Assembly: GCF_947241705.1 (NCBI RefSeq)
Contig: NC_079269.1
Location: 682,001-746,000, forward strand
Direction: 5' to 3'
Length of the DNA stretch: 64,000 nucleotides
DNA from: Saccharomyces mikatae IFO 1815
Taxonomy: Eukaryota; Ascomycota; Saccharomycetes; Saccharomycetales; Saccharomycetaceae
How positions within the stretch are numbered: position 1 is the first letter of the stretch; each line of letters starts with the position of its first letter. A model generated the notes under the pieces. The model ran no database searches. It saw only the letters and a list, made by a program, of their open reading frames with translations, and was not told where the DNA came from. A program made the translations under genes and the position numbers. Positions 28,425 to 39,036 of the stretch are shown piece by piece.

Positions 28425-29891
28425 ATGCATTTTAAGAAGGGGAAGGGGAGCATCAGCATAGTATGGCGATTTTTATGGAAGCGCTTTTATTCCATACATT
28501 CCAAGACGGGTATGCACTTTTCCAGATGTAGGAAGAAACCAGTAACAAACTTCTCGAGGGAAAACGGGCTCCTTCTAAGTTGCAATGGTGATACATTTCC
28601 ATATATGCGTACTTTATGGAGGTATTTTAATGCACCTGGTAATTTAATGTTCGTCACAACTAATATTGTTACTTTTATGGGTATTGTTGCATATAATACA
28701 ATGGTCACCGTAAGTAATGAAAGGGCATTTGAAGAGCAGATGATGGCCGCACAGGTGAGTCTAGCGAAACAGAGAGAAGATTTCGAAACCAGGGCTCTCA
28801 GTTTGCCTCGGGATACTGAATTGGGAGAAGAAGAAGAAGATATCAAGCGGGAGCAGCCGGCGGTAGGTCATGCCAAGGAAGATCGGTTGGTACAGGAACA
28901 GAACGCACAACCAGATTCTCCTATAAAGCACTATACATTAAGAGACTTGATCTTGAATAGAGAGGCAAAGATTGCCGATTATGATTCGCAGCGTGCGAAA
29001 GCATCCATATTCCACATGCTATATGCTTACATGCTATACAGAGACACCATTCAATCAAAAACCGAGACCCAAAACCACAGCAGTGAGGAGTGGCATCATG
29101 AAGTCGAGCTTCTGGCCAAGGGTGAACAGATACGAGGCTCCCATAAAAGAATAGACGTGTTCTATGATCTATGGAACAAGAGTTTCGATAAGATAGTTAC
29201 ATCGCCTGAGAAAGTCCAGAATTTCCAACTGCCGAACTGGTCCAAGTATCCTTCCTTATTGAAGTTTATATGCACCGAACTTCACGACAACAATTTAAAA
29301 ACCCTAAGTGAATTCCAACAATTTTATGGCAAGGTGCGATCAAAAGAGGTGAAAAAACTACTGGGTCTTTGGCTCTACGATCATTCCTTTCTTTTCCCCC
29401 ACAACCTCTACGACAATAAAAGCGAGGAAGATTTTTACGATATTTTAATCAACGACTCCATACAGGATAACAATGTATTCCAGAAATACTCTTCCATTGT
29501 AATGAATCCGTACAATGAACGCACACAGCTCTTTTTCCCCAATATACAGACTCCATCTGTCAACAAGCCAGTACCGAGTATATCTCTGGAAACATACACA
29601 CGACTGCTCAAGGGATACATCCATCTGCAAGAAACAAACTGCAAATACGACTACAATGACAATATATTCAAATTAATCAGCATCCTCAAACTGAATTGTT
29701 TCCTCCAACGCAACAAGAAGAAACACGCTGGCGCCAGCGTAAGAATCCTACTGCCTAGGGATGAAGACCGCTCTCAAATACTCGGCACCATTTCGCAGGC
29801 TGAAAAGAAAACCTGCTATCAGATCTTAAGCAAGAACAGGGACGTGATTGCGCTACTGAAGCGCATTTCAGATATCCAAGTAGACTCTTAA
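28425..29891 (+). CDS. PET494: Translational activator of mitochondrial COX3 mRNA
   Basis: A 488-residue protein read from the ATG at 28425 (MHFKKGKGS), where the family sequence starts; the frame is open 35 codons further up. The N-terminus is rich in Arg/Lys and Ser and looks like a mitochondrial presequence. One hydrophobic stretch near residues 76-92 (VTTNIVTFMGIVAY) may be a membrane anchor. The rest is hydrophilic with no catalytic motif. Known role in S. cerevisiae: acts with Pet54 and Pet122 at the inner membrane on the COX3 5' UTR to start translation of cytochrome oxidase subunit 3. A Puf3-type site follows the stop. Confidence 0.93.
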   Translation: MHFKKGKGSISIVWRFLWKRFYSIHSKTGMHFSRCRKKPVTNFSRENGLLLSCNGDTFPYMRTLWRYFNAPGNLMFVTTNIVTFMGIVAYNTMVTVSNERAFEEQMMAAQVSLAKQREDFETRALSLPRDTELGEEEEDIKREQPAVGHAKEDRLVQEQNAQPDSPIKHYTLRDLILNREAKIADYDSQRAKASIFHMLYAYMLYRDTIQSKTETQNHSSEEWHHEVELLAKGEQIRGSHKRIDVFYDLWNKSFDKIVTSPEKVQNFQLPNWSKYPSLLKFICTELHDNNLKTLSEFQQFYGKVRSKEVKKLLGLWLYDHSFLFPHNLYDNKSEEDFYDILINDSIQDNNVFQKYSSIVMNPYNERTQLFFPNIQTPSVNKPVPSISLETYTRLLKGYIHLQETNCKYDYNDNIFKLISILKLNCFLQRNKKKHAGASVRILLPRDEDRSQILGTISQAEKKTCYQILSKNRDVIALLKRISDIQVDS

Positions 29892-29896
29892 TAGAA

Positions 29897-29906
29897 CATG
29901 TAAATA
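29897..29906 (+). promoter_or_regulatory. Full Puf3-type site in the PET494 3' UTR
   Basis: CATGTAAATA begins 6 nt after the PET494 stop on the sense strand and matches the extended Puf3 consensus exactly. Confidence 0.75.
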
Positions 29907-29954
29907 CATACTTCCCATCATCTCATCACATCACACGATCTTCTTTTTTTTAGT

Positions 29955-29974
29955 AAAATTTTCATCGATGAGCT
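29955..29974 (+). promoter_or_regulatory. RRPE and PAC-like motifs of TRM112
   Basis: AAAATTTTCA at 29955-29964 is followed at once by CGATGAGCT at 29966-29974, about 92-111 bp before the TRM112 start. This is the RRPE plus PAC arrangement typical of ribosome-biogenesis and translation genes. Confidence 0.6.
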
Positions 29975-30065
29975 TTAAAAGCAAAGCTATTTTACAAGCA
30001 TTGGAGCTGCCGTGGGATCCTACTATGACCTCAACATCACGCATCGCACCGCTAGTCCACTGAAA

Positions 30066-30473
30066 ATGAAGTTCCTAACCACAAACTTTCTAAAATGCTC
30101 CGTCAAGGCCTGTGACACCAGTAACGACAACTTTCCGCTACAATATGATGGCAGCAAATGTCAATTGGTACAGGACGGATCTATCGAGTTCAATCCAGAG
30201 TTCCTTCTGAACATTGTCGATCGTGTAGACTGGCCTGCAGTTCTGACAGTTGCCGGCGAGTTAGGGAACAACGCCTTGCCCCCTGTCAAACCCTCTTTCC
30301 CATCATCGATCGAGGAACTCACAGATGATGACATGGCCATCTTAAATGATCTGCACACATTATTGCTACAGACTTCTATCGCTGAAGGTGAAATGAAGTG
30401 CAGGAATTGCGGCCATATCTATTACATCAAGAATGGCATTCCCAACTTGCTGCTACCCCCACACCTGGTATGA
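30066..30473 (+). CDS. TRM112: Trm112, zinc-binding activator of methyltransferases
   Basis: A 135-residue protein from the ATG at 30066 (MKFLTTNFLKC); upstream in-frame codons have no family counterpart. Four cysteines form the zinc site: Cys11, Cys16, Cys112 and Cys115 (MKCRNCGH). The C-terminal NGIPNLLLPPHLV is highly conserved. Known role: partner and activator of Trm9 and Trm11 (tRNA), Bud23 (18S rRNA) and Mtq2 (eRF1 methylation), so it links tRNA, ribosome and termination-factor modification. The promoter carries PAC/RRPE motifs. Confidence 0.96.
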   Translation: MKFLTTNFLKCSVKACDTSNDNFPLQYDGSKCQLVQDGSIEFNPEFLLNIVDRVDWPAVLTVAGELGNNALPPVKPSFPSSIEELTDDDMAILNDLHTLLLQTSIAEGEMKCRNCGHIYYIKNGIPNLLLPPHLV

Positions 30474-30794
30474 ATAGAGAAACACATCTGCGCATGAGCA
30501 CACAAGAAAAGAAGATAGCTATATACACCAACATATATGTAGCCTCATATACGTACAGCACCAAACATGTAACATAAACAACCTAAACTGGGAACATCGA
30601 GAATATAACCACCACAGTTTCTACTTGAGCCTTTCCGTCATACGTGATATGGAGATGCAATTTCCAAGAGCGCTTTAAAGAACGAGATACTCTCCTGTTT
30701 TAAGGAATCAGACATTCAAATAAGGTAACGAAGTCGGCGGTTTGAAGGTTCAGGGGCCTTGAAGGTAGTATCATTCGGAAAACAGCAAGCTAAT
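30474..30794. other. TRM112-FPK1 intergenic region
   Basis: These 321 bases hold the TRM112 3' end and FPK1 promoter. I see no specific motif beyond AT-rich stretches. Confidence 0.5.
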
Positions 30795-33482
30795 ATGGCT
30801 GGACACCATCACGAACATGGACATGAACACGGGTGCGAGCAAGAGCATGAGCACGATTCCCTTCAACGGCCTCCTACGGGATCAGAGAGAACTAGAAGCA
30901 TATCCTTCTCGAAGCTGCTTACGCGGTCGTGGAAGAGGAACGCGAGTTCATCCAACAGCATGAGTGTGTCTAGTGTGAACCTGTACTCTGATCCAGATAA
31001 CTCCAAAGAATCGGATCACAATAATAGTGGCTCAGAGGGTCAGTCTTCCCGATTTTCTAAGTTGAAAAGTATGTTTCAGTCCGGTAATAGCAGCAAAAAC
31101 GCCAGTGCCCATAACAGCAGCCAAAGTAGTCTTGAAAATGACTCTGGGTCATCTTCATCCAAATTGAGGTACGTGAAGCCACTGGCTTCTGTAGCTAATG
31201 CTCATCCAGTGTCTCCACCACTTTCTCCTACGATTCCGGAAACAGATGTCCTTCAGACGCCGAAAATGGTACATATAGATCAACATGAACACGAGCGTGA
31301 ACATTCGCATTGTGGGTCCCCAATAATGCTTTCGTCACCTTCACTGAGTCCCACGGTTGTTAGGACTGGGACAGGTCGGAGAAGATCTCCTTCTACTCCA
31401 ATAATGCCCAGTCAGAACTCGAAAAATAATAGTGGTAGTTCTGCTGCCAGGCCAACCAACTACCGACATCATTCGAGTTCGCAAGGCTTTTCTTCCAACA
31501 ATCCTTTTAGAGAGAAAGCAGGTACAGTACGTAGTAGCAACCCATATTTTGCATATCAAGGTCTACCAACTCATGCATTGTCTTCTCATGAGCTAGATGA
31601 AGAGCCCCAATTGTATCCTAATGTCAGTGGTATTCATTTTTTATCCACACCCACTTCAAAGGCAAACTCTTTGACAAACACCAGAAATCTAAGCAATTTA
31701 TCTCTAAACGAGATTAAAGAAAATGAAGAAGTGCAACAGTTCAATAATGAAGATTTCTTTTTTCACGATATTCCTAAAGATGCATCATTAAAGGAAACTT
31801 CGAACGACTCGCCCAGTAGAGGTACTTCAAAGAGCCCCACCATTACTCAATCGTTCCCCTCAATCGTTGTTGGACTTGATAATGAATATGACGAAGACAG
31901 TGACAATGATAACGATAATGAAAAGGGAGAACGACAGATGCAGATCAAGAGTAAATCTAGAAACCTTTCACCCATCAAACAAAATGGTAAATCATCTACC
32001 CATCCAAGAACAAAAGTACCTTTAAGAAGAGCTGCGTCCGAACCCAATGGGTTGCAGCTCGTTTCTCCTACATCACCGACTTCTTCATCTTCAGCAAGGA
32101 AAACGTCTGCATCCACTAATATAAACAATAAAAACCCTGGTCAATCAGTACTTCCTTCAAATTCATTTTTCCCCCAAGAGCCACCTCCCAAAATCTCAGA
32201 TTTTCAAGAACCCAGGAGATCACGACGTTTAAGAACTAAGTCTTTCAGCAATAAATTTCAAGATATCATGGTGGGACCCCAATCCTTTGAGAAAGTGAGG
32301 TTGTTGGGTCAAGGTGATGTAGGTAAGGTCTTCTTGGTAAGAGAGAAAAAGACGAACAGAGTGTATGCATTGAAAGTCTTGAGCAAAGATGAAATGATTA
32401 AAAGAAACAAGATCAAGCGCGTTCTGACAGAACAAGAAATTCTAGCTACCAGTAATCACCCGTTTATCGTCACGCTATATCATTCGTTTCAATCTGAAGA
32501 TTATTTGTACCTTTGTATGGAATACTGCATGGGTGGAGAATTTTTCAGGGCTCTACAAACAAGGAAAACCAAATGCATCTGTGAAGACGATGCCAGGTTT
32601 TATGCTAGCGAAGTGACAGCAGCGCTAGAATATTTACACTTGTTGGGTTTTATCTACAGGGATTTGAAACCTGAGAATATTTTGTTGCATCAATCTGGCC
32701 ACATCATGCTTTCTGACTTCGACTTGTCTATTCAAGCCAAGGATTCCAAGGTTCCTGTTGTCAAAGGCTCCGCACAATCAACCCTTGTTGATACCAAAAT
32801 ATGCTCGGATGGGTTTAGGACTAATTCCTTTGTGGGAACAGAGGAATATATTGCGCCTGAGGTCATAAGAGGCAATGGTCACACCGCTGCGGTCGATTGG
32901 TGGACGCTAGGAATATTGGTTTACGAAATGTTATTCGGTTTTACCCCATTCAAAGGCGATAATACTAATGAAACCTTTACTAACATTTTGAAGAATGAAG
33001 TTAGTTTTCCCAATAATAATGAAATTTCTAGAACTTGTAAGGATTTAATTAGAAAATTACTCACCAAAAACGAATCTAAAAGATTGGGCTGCAAAATGGG
33101 TGCAGCAGACGTGAAGAAACATCCCTTTTTCAAGAAAGTTCAATGGTCTTTGCTAAGAAATCAAGAACCACCCCTGATACCCGTGCTATCTGAAGATGGT
33201 TATGATTTTGCTAAATTGTCCTCCAACAAGAAGAGACAGACAAGTCAAGACAACCATAATCATCTCGACGAGCAAGAGAAAAACATGTTTGAAGAACGGG
33301 TTGAGTACGATGATGAAGTCTCCGAAGATGATCCATTCCATGATTTCAACTCAATGAGTTTGATGGAACAAGACAACAACTCAATGATTTACGGTAATAC
33401 AAATTCTTATGGGAAAATTGCATACACCCCAAATTCCAATAGATCGAGGAGCAACAGTCATAGGACTTTCTTCAAAAGATGA
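30795..33482 (+). CDS. FPK1: Flippase-activating AGC protein kinase
   Basis: An 895-residue kinase from the ATG at 30795 ([13 protein letters not shown]); 12 upstream in-frame codons lack family support. The first ~490 residues are disordered, Ser/Asn-rich, with a His/Glu-rich start. The kinase domain runs from about residue 495: glycine loop GQGDVGK near 505, YRDLKPEN near 620, then DFD near 641 in place of DFG, as in the phototropin-like AGC VIII group, and an insert before the activation loop (GTEEYIAPE). A C-terminal AGC tail follows. Known role: phosphorylates the flippases Dnf1 and Dnf2 to promote inward transfer of aminophospholipids at the plasma membrane; opposed by Ypk1. Confidence 0.96.
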   Translation: MAGHHHEHGHEHGCEQEHEHDSLQRPPTGSERTRSISFSKLLTRSWKRNASSSNSMSVSSVNLYSDPDNSKESDHNNSGSEGQSSRFSKLKSMFQSGNSSKNASAHNSSQSSLENDSGSSSSKLRYVKPLASVANAHPVSPPLSPTIPETDVLQTPKMVHIDQHEHEREHSHCGSPIMLSSPSLSPTVVRTGTGRRRSPSTPIMPSQNSKNNSGSSAARPTNYRHHSSSQGFSSNNPFREKAGTVRSSNPYFAYQGLPTHALSSHELDEEPQLYPNVSGIHFLSTPTSKANSLTNTRNLSNLSLNEIKENEEVQQFNNEDFFFHDIPKDASLKETSNDSPSRGTSKSPTITQSFPSIVVGLDNEYDEDSDNDNDNEKGERQMQIKSKSRNLSPIKQNGKSSTHPRTKVPLRRAASEPNGLQLVSPTSPTSSSSARKTSASTNINNKNPGQSVLPSNSFFPQEPPPKISDFQEPRRSRRLRTKSFSNKFQDIMVGPQSFEKVRLLGQGDVGKVFLVREKKTNRVYALKVLSKDEMIKRNKIKRVLTEQEILATSNHPFIVTLYHSFQSEDYLYLCMEYCMGGEFFRALQTRKTKCICEDDARFYASEVTAALEYLHLLGFIYRDLKPENILLHQSGHIMLSDFDLSIQAKDSKVPVVKGSAQSTLVDTKICSDGFRTNSFVGTEEYIAPEVIRGNGHTAAVDWWTLGILVYEMLFGFTPFKGDNTNETFTNILKNEVSFPNNNEISRTCKDLIRKLLTKNESKRLGCKMGAADVKKHPFFKKVQWSLLRNQEPPLIPVLSEDGYDFAKLSSNKKRQTSQDNHNHLDEQEKNMFEERVEYDDEVSEDDPFHDFNSMSLMEQDNNSMIYGNTNSYGKIAYTPNSNRSRSNSHRTFFKR

Positions 33483-33902
33483 AGACTCTTCAATGTATAC
33501 GTAACGGTCCCTTATTATACTCTATTATCCCTTTTGTCCTTTCTATCATTTATTCATCGAACATTTAACGACCTCCATCTTTTTTCATAATCTAAATCTA
33601 CGTATTATTTTTTCCCTTGTTTTTCTTCTTCTGTCAGTTAGTCAGTAGTTTGTAACTTAAATAAACCATATATTGGTGGGTTCAATTTTTCAGCATTTTG
33701 TGGGAGCATCTGATGAAGCATTGCCTCTCTTTTAATGGATTGTGAATACCTTTTCTAAGTTGTTTGCGAACTATTTTTCACGCGATACTCTAAAACGATA
33801 CGATGAAAGGATGACGCATTATGCTGGGGAGTAGCAAATAAAGAGAATACAACACTATTGATATTCAGAATAGAGGCTGGGGCTCAGACTTTATTGTGCA
33901 AT
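33483..33902. other. FPK1-YNR048W intergenic region
   Basis: These 420 bases contain T-rich sequence after FPK1 and an AT-rich promoter for the next gene. No RNA gene or clear motif was seen. Confidence 0.5.
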
Positions 33903-35084
33903 ATGGGACTTATATCGAGATGGAAAGAGAAAAAACAACTATCTGGCAAGCAAAATGTCCAAAAATCCAGAAAACCGGCGAACACATCGTTTAGACAACA
34001 GCGACTCAAGGCCTGGCAGCCCATCCTATCACCACAGAGCGTACTACCGTTGCTTATTTTGATGGCATGTATCTTTGCACCCATTGGTATAGGTCTGGTA
34101 GTCAGCACGATAAGTGTCCAGCGACTAGTAGTGAACTACACCGAATGTGATGCACTAGCACCAGCAAAGGATTTTGAAACGATTCCTTCCGAGTACGTGG
34201 ATTATCATTTCAGTAAAAAAGTTACAATCCAGCCTCAATGGATGGTACTCACAGATCCTGAGTTCGGTAATCAAACATGTCGAATACAATTTGAAATTCC
34301 TAATCATGTTAAAAAATCTACTTATGTTTACTACCACTTAACAAATTTCAATCAAAACTATAGAGAATACGTGCAATCTCTTGATCTAAATCAATTAAAG
34401 GGTAAACCGTTGATTGGGAATGATTTAGATCCCAACTGTGACCCTTTCAGGACAGTAAATAATAAGACTATATTCCCCTGTGGATTGATAGCAAATTCAA
34501 TGTTCAATGATACATTTGACGCCACATTTACTGGTGTGGATGGTACTCCAGATTACTTACTTACAACAAAAGGCATCGCATGGGCCACCGATCGTCATAG
34601 GTACGGAAAGACCGGATACAATGCGTCCGATATTATACCGCCCCCAAATTGGTCTAAATTATACCCCAATGGCTACACTAACGATAATGTTCCAGACCTG
34701 CAAAATTGGGAAGAATTTAAAGTTTGGATGAGAACTGCTGCATTGCCTAACTTCTATAAGTTGGCAATGAAAAATGAGACCAATGGTTTGCGTATGGGTA
34801 TTTACGTTGCTGATATAAAACTAAACTACCCAGTAAAGTCCTACAATGGAACAAAATCCTTTGTACTAACCACAAACAGTATTATTGGTGCAGGGAACGA
34901 GGCGTTGGGGATTGTATATTTGATTGTTGCTGGGATTGCAACTCTTTTCGCCATTCTGTTCCTAGTTAAAGTCATTTTCAAACCAAGACCTATGCATGAT
35001 CACAGTTACCTAAATTTTGAGACTGAAGATACCACACCCTATGAGAATAGTGTCGTTAGTGTTCCGTTAAGAGAAATTTTATGA
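33903..35084 (+). CDS. YNR048W: CDC50/LEM3-family subunit of a P4-ATPase (YNR048W)
   Basis: A 393-residue protein from the ATG at 33903 (MGLISRWKEKK); 15 upstream in-frame codons are not family-like. It has two membrane segments, near residues 50-72 and 340-365, with a large extracytosolic domain between them that carries several N-x-S/T sequons and conserved cysteines, the CDC50 fold. Known: the third yeast member of the family besides Cdc50 and Lem3, reported as the partner (called Crf1 in that work) of Dnf3. It lies next to FPK1, whose product activates the related Dnf1/Dnf2-Lem3 flippases; this functional neighbourhood is notable. Confidence 0.92.
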   Translation: MGLISRWKEKKQLSGKQNVQKSRKPANTSFRQQRLKAWQPILSPQSVLPLLILMACIFAPIGIGLVVSTISVQRLVVNYTECDALAPAKDFETIPSEYVDYHFSKKVTIQPQWMVLTDPEFGNQTCRIQFEIPNHVKKSTYVYYHLTNFNQNYREYVQSLDLNQLKGKPLIGNDLDPNCDPFRTVNNKTIFPCGLIANSMFNDTFDATFTGVDGTPDYLLTTKGIAWATDRHRYGKTGYNASDIIPPPNWSKLYPNGYTNDNVPDLQNWEEFKVWMRTAALPNFYKLAMKNETNGLRMGIYVADIKLNYPVKSYNGTKSFVLTTNSIIGAGNEALGIVYLIVAGIATLFAILFLVKVIFKPRPMHDHSYLNFETEDTTPYENSVVSVPLREIL

Positions 35085-35297
35085 TTGAGTTATCATTTGC
35101 TATACAACCCCTGCATTTTATCCTGTGTCGAGAAAAATCATTGTAATTTCACGTATATTCGAAATAAAGAAAAGGTTGTATACCATACTGTATTTTCCTT
35201 CTGCATTCTGTATCAAGAATTCTTTTGTTACATATACGATACCTATATATTCATTAAATGTTCATTCGTGTTTTTACTGATCCGGCTATACTGCTAT

Positions 35298-35927
35298 CTA
35301 AAATCCATAATCATTGTTGCGTCTTTTTAGTCGATCTTTCATTGCCATTACTCCACTGCTTGTGTCTGGTGGCGGCGTTGGTGTGCTGGAAGTGTTAAAA
35401 CTGCCAGACGTTTTACTTCGACCCAGGCTCGCCCTAAATTCTTGGCCTGCTGAAGGTCTAGTAGGCCGGGAGGAAGCTCTTCTCGGTGTCGTGCTAGAAG
35501 CACTTGTATGGTTATTGTATATTCCTTGAAAGGATTTACTCGCAGGTGTGTATTCTGGTGCGCCTTCATTTGAAGTAGGTGCATCCATCGGATCCTCTGA
35601 AGAAGCCTTCCTTCTGTGGGAAAAGGATGATGACAAATGATGGGAGCTTTGCTTTTTCATATCATGCTTCACTTGGGTATCCAGTATTTTACGTTCGTTT
35701 GGTAAATCCTCTTTCTCCCCCAGCCAACCTGGGAAGCCTTGGAAAGGATGCTGGTTTTCATAAAATTTGACAAGCCCCCTGTGAACCAATGTAGTATTTA
35801 CCGTATCACCGTCTTTCTCTGTTTTGATCGATAGATGTGCCAAAGATGTAGATAACGATTTAGTTGATGACTTGAACTTATTCCAAAACCGCCCCGAACC
35901 TTCCTGAGACTGTGATGACTGATTCAT
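35298..35927 (-). CDS. MSO1: Mso1, Sec1-binding exocytosis protein
   Basis: A 209-residue hydrophilic protein, one residue short of the S. cerevisiae length. The N-terminal ~60 residues (MNQSSQSQEG, then WNKFKSSTKSLST) form the conserved Sec1-binding and membrane-binding part. The rest is Ser/Thr/Pro-rich and disordered. Known role: binds Sec1 and the SNARE complex at sites of exocytosis, with a special role in prospore membrane formation. It converges with YNR048W. Confidence 0.93.
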   Translation of the reverse strand: MNQSSQSQEGSGRFWNKFKSSTKSLSTSLAHLSIKTEKDGDTVNTTLVHRGLVKFYENQHPFQGFPGWLGEKEDLPNERKILDTQVKHDMKKQSSHHLSSSFSHRRKASSEDPMDAPTSNEGAPEYTPASKSFQGIYNNHTSASSTTPRRASSRPTRPSAGQEFRASLGRSKTSGSFNTSSTPTPPPDTSSGVMAMKDRLKRRNNDYGF

Positions 35928-36321
35928 TGTATGTGCGACGTCTTGATTACGCCAGTGGCTGGCCTTGATGTAAAAGTGTGAACCTTTCAGTTTTTAGCAC
36001 CTTTTCTAATTATGTAACAACCTATAAAAGTAAGAAATCCCAAGATACTTTTACGAGCTCATTTAATACGTTATTAAGTAATAATAAGGTGAGATTACCA
36101 AGCAGCGGCCACTCCTCCTTTTCCAATCCGAAACAAGATGATACATAATCTCTACACTCTTATGATTGTGCCATCAGTAAATTCTAATCTTCTAGCTATT
36201 TTTTGATTGTTCATTCTTTTTATTTTTACGTTTCCTTATGAAAGTTTGAGTAATACAAGAGAAACCTATAAAATGTCGTTACTATAAACGTATGATAAAA
36301 CTTTTAATACACCTTCCCTAT
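35928..36321. other. LYS9-MSO1 intergenic region
   Basis: These 394 bases hold the MSO1 promoter and LYS9 terminator. It is AT-rich with nothing recognisable. Confidence 0.5.
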
Positions 36322-37662
36322 TTAAGCCACCGTTTTTTCCTTTAGATAAATACCGTACTTGTCCTTTAGTTCCTTCATGATTGGGTCATTAATCTCTGGC
36401 GAGTATGGCGCTACTAAACCTGGTCCCTTGATTGTACCATCCAGGACAAATTTAGTAGCAATGGCGACTGGATAACCGACGGTTGCTGCCATAGAACTGT
36501 AGCCGCCGACTTTACCATAATCGACTAGAGTGGATGTTCTTATTTCGTTAGTCCCATCTGCCCATTCAATGCCGAATTTGTGTTGTAGTACGACCATATC
36601 TCTCTCGTCCTTCTCGTATTGCATCAATTCTTCCAAACGAGCACATAGAGTGTCCAGAGCATTACCTCTTGGAGTGATCTTAGCATCAGAGAACAAACCT
36701 AACCAAGCAAATCCAGAAAGGATTCTCTCTCTGTCTTCATCATCCTTCCAATTAGCTTTTGAATCAATCGAGGCGATCAAGTCCTCTCTAGAAGTAGACT
36801 TGGCATTCAAATATTGTTTTAGGGCTTCGTTCCAAGCAATTGGCTTACTAAAGATTTCATTAGCATCATCTTTCAACATGCCCATGTCAACCAAAGCCTT
36901 GACAAACTCTGGGAAACCTTGATATCTCAAAGTACCTCTAATGACGGTTTCGGCTTCTGGAATATGATATAGCTCTTTGAAAAGAGTAGAGTCTCTATTT
37001 GGGTAGCAAACAAACGCATAGCCCGGATAGATGAAATAGGGTTTAGCAGTGGCCATCAAATCTTCAGAGGAGACAGTCTCAATTTTACCGTCTTTCCAGT
37101 ATTTGGCAGAGTTTCTCAAGGCTAATAGCACACCTCTAGAAGACCATGAAAACTTGTATCCCAAAGGATTATCAGAATCTTCAGGTGCTGGTAACCCACC
37201 ACAGTACGACAAGAATGACTTTAGCTTACCTCCAGCTCTGTGAACTTCATCTATAGTCTTGACCGCATACAAATGGTCGATACCTGGATCCAACCCGATC
37301 TCGTTCATAACAGTAATACCTGCCTTCACAATTTCTGGTTCCAATTCCCTCAACGCAGGTGAGATATAAGACGAAGTGACGACATCAGTTTTGGTTCTAA
37401 TCGCGCTCCTTACAACATTTGGATGGAAGGTGTATGGAATCAACGAGATGACAACGTCGTTATTAGCCAAAACTTTGTCTAAAGCATTATCATCGGTCAC
37501 GTCCAATGAAATAGCACTGGATCCAGAAGACTTAGCCAAAGCTTGCGCATTGGCTAATGTTCTACATGCAACAGTGACAGTGATGTCATCATTAGCAGCT
37601 AAAGTGTCGATAACTGGTTGTGCTACAAAACCAGATCCCAGCAACAAAACGTTCTTTCCCAT
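36322..37662 (-). CDS. LYS9: Saccharopine dehydrogenase (NADP+, L-glutamate-forming)
   Basis: A 446-residue enzyme equal in length to the S. cerevisiae protein. The N-terminal Rossmann fold begins with LLGSGFVAQPV at about residues 6-16 for NADP binding, and the saccharopine dehydrogenase C-terminal domain follows. Conserved segments include the IGLDPGIDHL motif near residue 120 and YCGGLPAPE near 152. Known role: the penultimate step of the fungal alpha-aminoadipate pathway, joining aminoadipate semialdehyde and glutamate into saccharopine. Two Lys14 motifs upstream indicate control by lysine supply. Confidence 0.97.
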   Translation of the reverse strand: MGKNVLLLGSGFVAQPVIDTLAANDDITVTVACRTLANAQALAKSSGSSAISLDVTDDNALDKVLANNDVVISLIPYTFHPNVVRSAIRTKTDVVTSSYISPALRELEPEIVKAGITVMNEIGLDPGIDHLYAVKTIDEVHRAGGKLKSFLSYCGGLPAPEDSDNPLGYKFSWSSRGVLLALRNSAKYWKDGKIETVSSEDLMATAKPYFIYPGYAFVCYPNRDSTLFKELYHIPEAETVIRGTLRYQGFPEFVKALVDMGMLKDDANEIFSKPIAWNEALKQYLNAKSTSREDLIASIDSKANWKDDEDRERILSGFAWLGLFSDAKITPRGNALDTLCARLEELMQYEKDERDMVVLQHKFGIEWADGTNEIRTSTLVDYGKVGGYSSMAATVGYPVAIATKFVLDGTIKGPGLVAPYSPEINDPIMKELKDKYGIYLKEKTVA

Positions 37663-37685
37663 GCTTGACTATAAAGATTCTATTA

Positions 37686-37692
37686 TGACTCA
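37686..37692. promoter_or_regulatory. Gcn4-type TGACTCA near LYS9 start
   Basis: TGACTCA is an exact Gcn4 half-palindrome match but lies only 24-30 bp before the ATG, inside the likely leader, so function is uncertain. Confidence 0.3.
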
Positions 37693-37813
37693 ATTGTCCT
37701 GATGACCTTTTCTACTGCTGAAGATTCTTCCCTCATAATCCTGTCAAGACTCTATGGTTTATATACGATTATACCAAATTTCATTCTATTTTATATCACC
37801 TATTGTTGATAAT

Positions 37814-37822
37814 TCCATTGGA
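37814..37822. promoter_or_regulatory. Lys14 binding site 1 of LYS9
   Basis: TCCATTGGA matches the Lys14 consensus TCCRNYGGA exactly, 152-160 bp before the LYS9 start. Confidence 0.78.
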
Positions 37823-37882
37823 AATTCCCAATACCTTTATTATGTGTAAGGTCCTTATTTTTTACCACAGAGCGAATTTTTT

Positions 37883-37891
37883 TCCAACGGA
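37883..37891. promoter_or_regulatory. Lys14 binding site 2 of LYS9
   Basis: TCCAACGGA also matches TCCRNYGGA, 221-229 bp before the start and 69 bp from the first site. Two exact sites predict induction by aminoadipate semialdehyde through Lys14. Confidence 0.78.
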
Positions 37892-39036
37892 ATTTCGATT
37901 CTCTGCTATGAGTAATTCTTCCACTACTAAAGACATTTCTTCTTGGGAGTGGTAATAATTGTGGCCCTCACAATGCTGTCATGAATCTAAAGAAAAGGAA
38001 GGTCTTACACAATCTCTCTTTAGTCTGGCTTCGTGTGCAGTTGCCGATAAGAGTTTGGCTTTCGCTCTACCGTGCCTGCACAAGCTATTAATAATGAAGG
38101 TCATCAAATAATGAGTTATGATATTTAGAACACTTGAATACGTAGCTACTAATATGGGCAACCTTTAAAGTGATAGTTAACTTGGTCTAAGCAACCCCAG
38201 CCCTAATGAAAAAAAAAGTAAGTGAAAAATGATCACCATGTTTTTTCCCGCGATTTCTCAAAAAATCGGTATAAAAGCAAGCTGAAAATGAATGGAAGAA
38301 TAGTCTCATTCATACATACTCTGTCACACTTCTTAACTCTAGTTTCTTTTTGGTTTGGTTTCGTTTACATAGTCGTGGGACTTTATCTCCATGACTATGC
38401 CATTTCTAGGTAGTCTATGGTAAACGAATCCCGTAGATTATCCACACGTTTGTTGCCTTAATTGACAACAACACAGAGTAAGAAGAAGGGAAGAATTTTT
38501 TTTCTTTCGTCCATCTTCTTTTTATTTTGAAGGCGTGTAACATCTGTTGGCTATTTCATGAGCACAGTTTCTTGAGCTTGTCAACGATAGTGGGATTTTT
38601 TTTGAAAAATTTTTCTATTTTAATTATGTACATAAATGTCATCAGTTAACTACAAATGAGTTATCTATCAATATGCTTTTTTATTTACTGCTCAAGCTTG
38701 CTATTCCCCTCTTCTTTCCGTTTCTTAGTGCACAAAATAGTGGCCATATATCATTGCATTCAGTTTTTAACTTGCCTCTTCTTATCTTTTCTTTCTCGAT
38801 TTAATGTATCTTTATCTACACTATATTTTCTTACTCAATTCGTTCGAATGGCAATAATTTTTCCTTCCACACCAATATATTAGTTACTAATCATACAATT
38901 TCTTGTTTCAACTTTTTAGGGTATAATTTACAGCTTTTTTTGGTTTTTTCTAAGTTGTCTTACGATTTTTTTTTTTTTTTTTTATTTTCAATATTTTGTG
39001 ATTTTTTTAGTTTTTTTTGGAAAAACTTCAGATCAA

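Larger units (their letters stand above)
37663..39036. other. BRE5-LYS9 intergenic region
   Basis: A 1374-bp gap between two minus-strand genes. The LYS9-proximal 230 bp hold two Lys14 sites and a Gcn4-type site. The BRE5-proximal part is very T-rich with a long oligo-T run near 38969-38982. Short plus-strand ORFs at 38222-38413 and 38656-38883 look like chance, being low-complexity. Confidence 0.55.
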
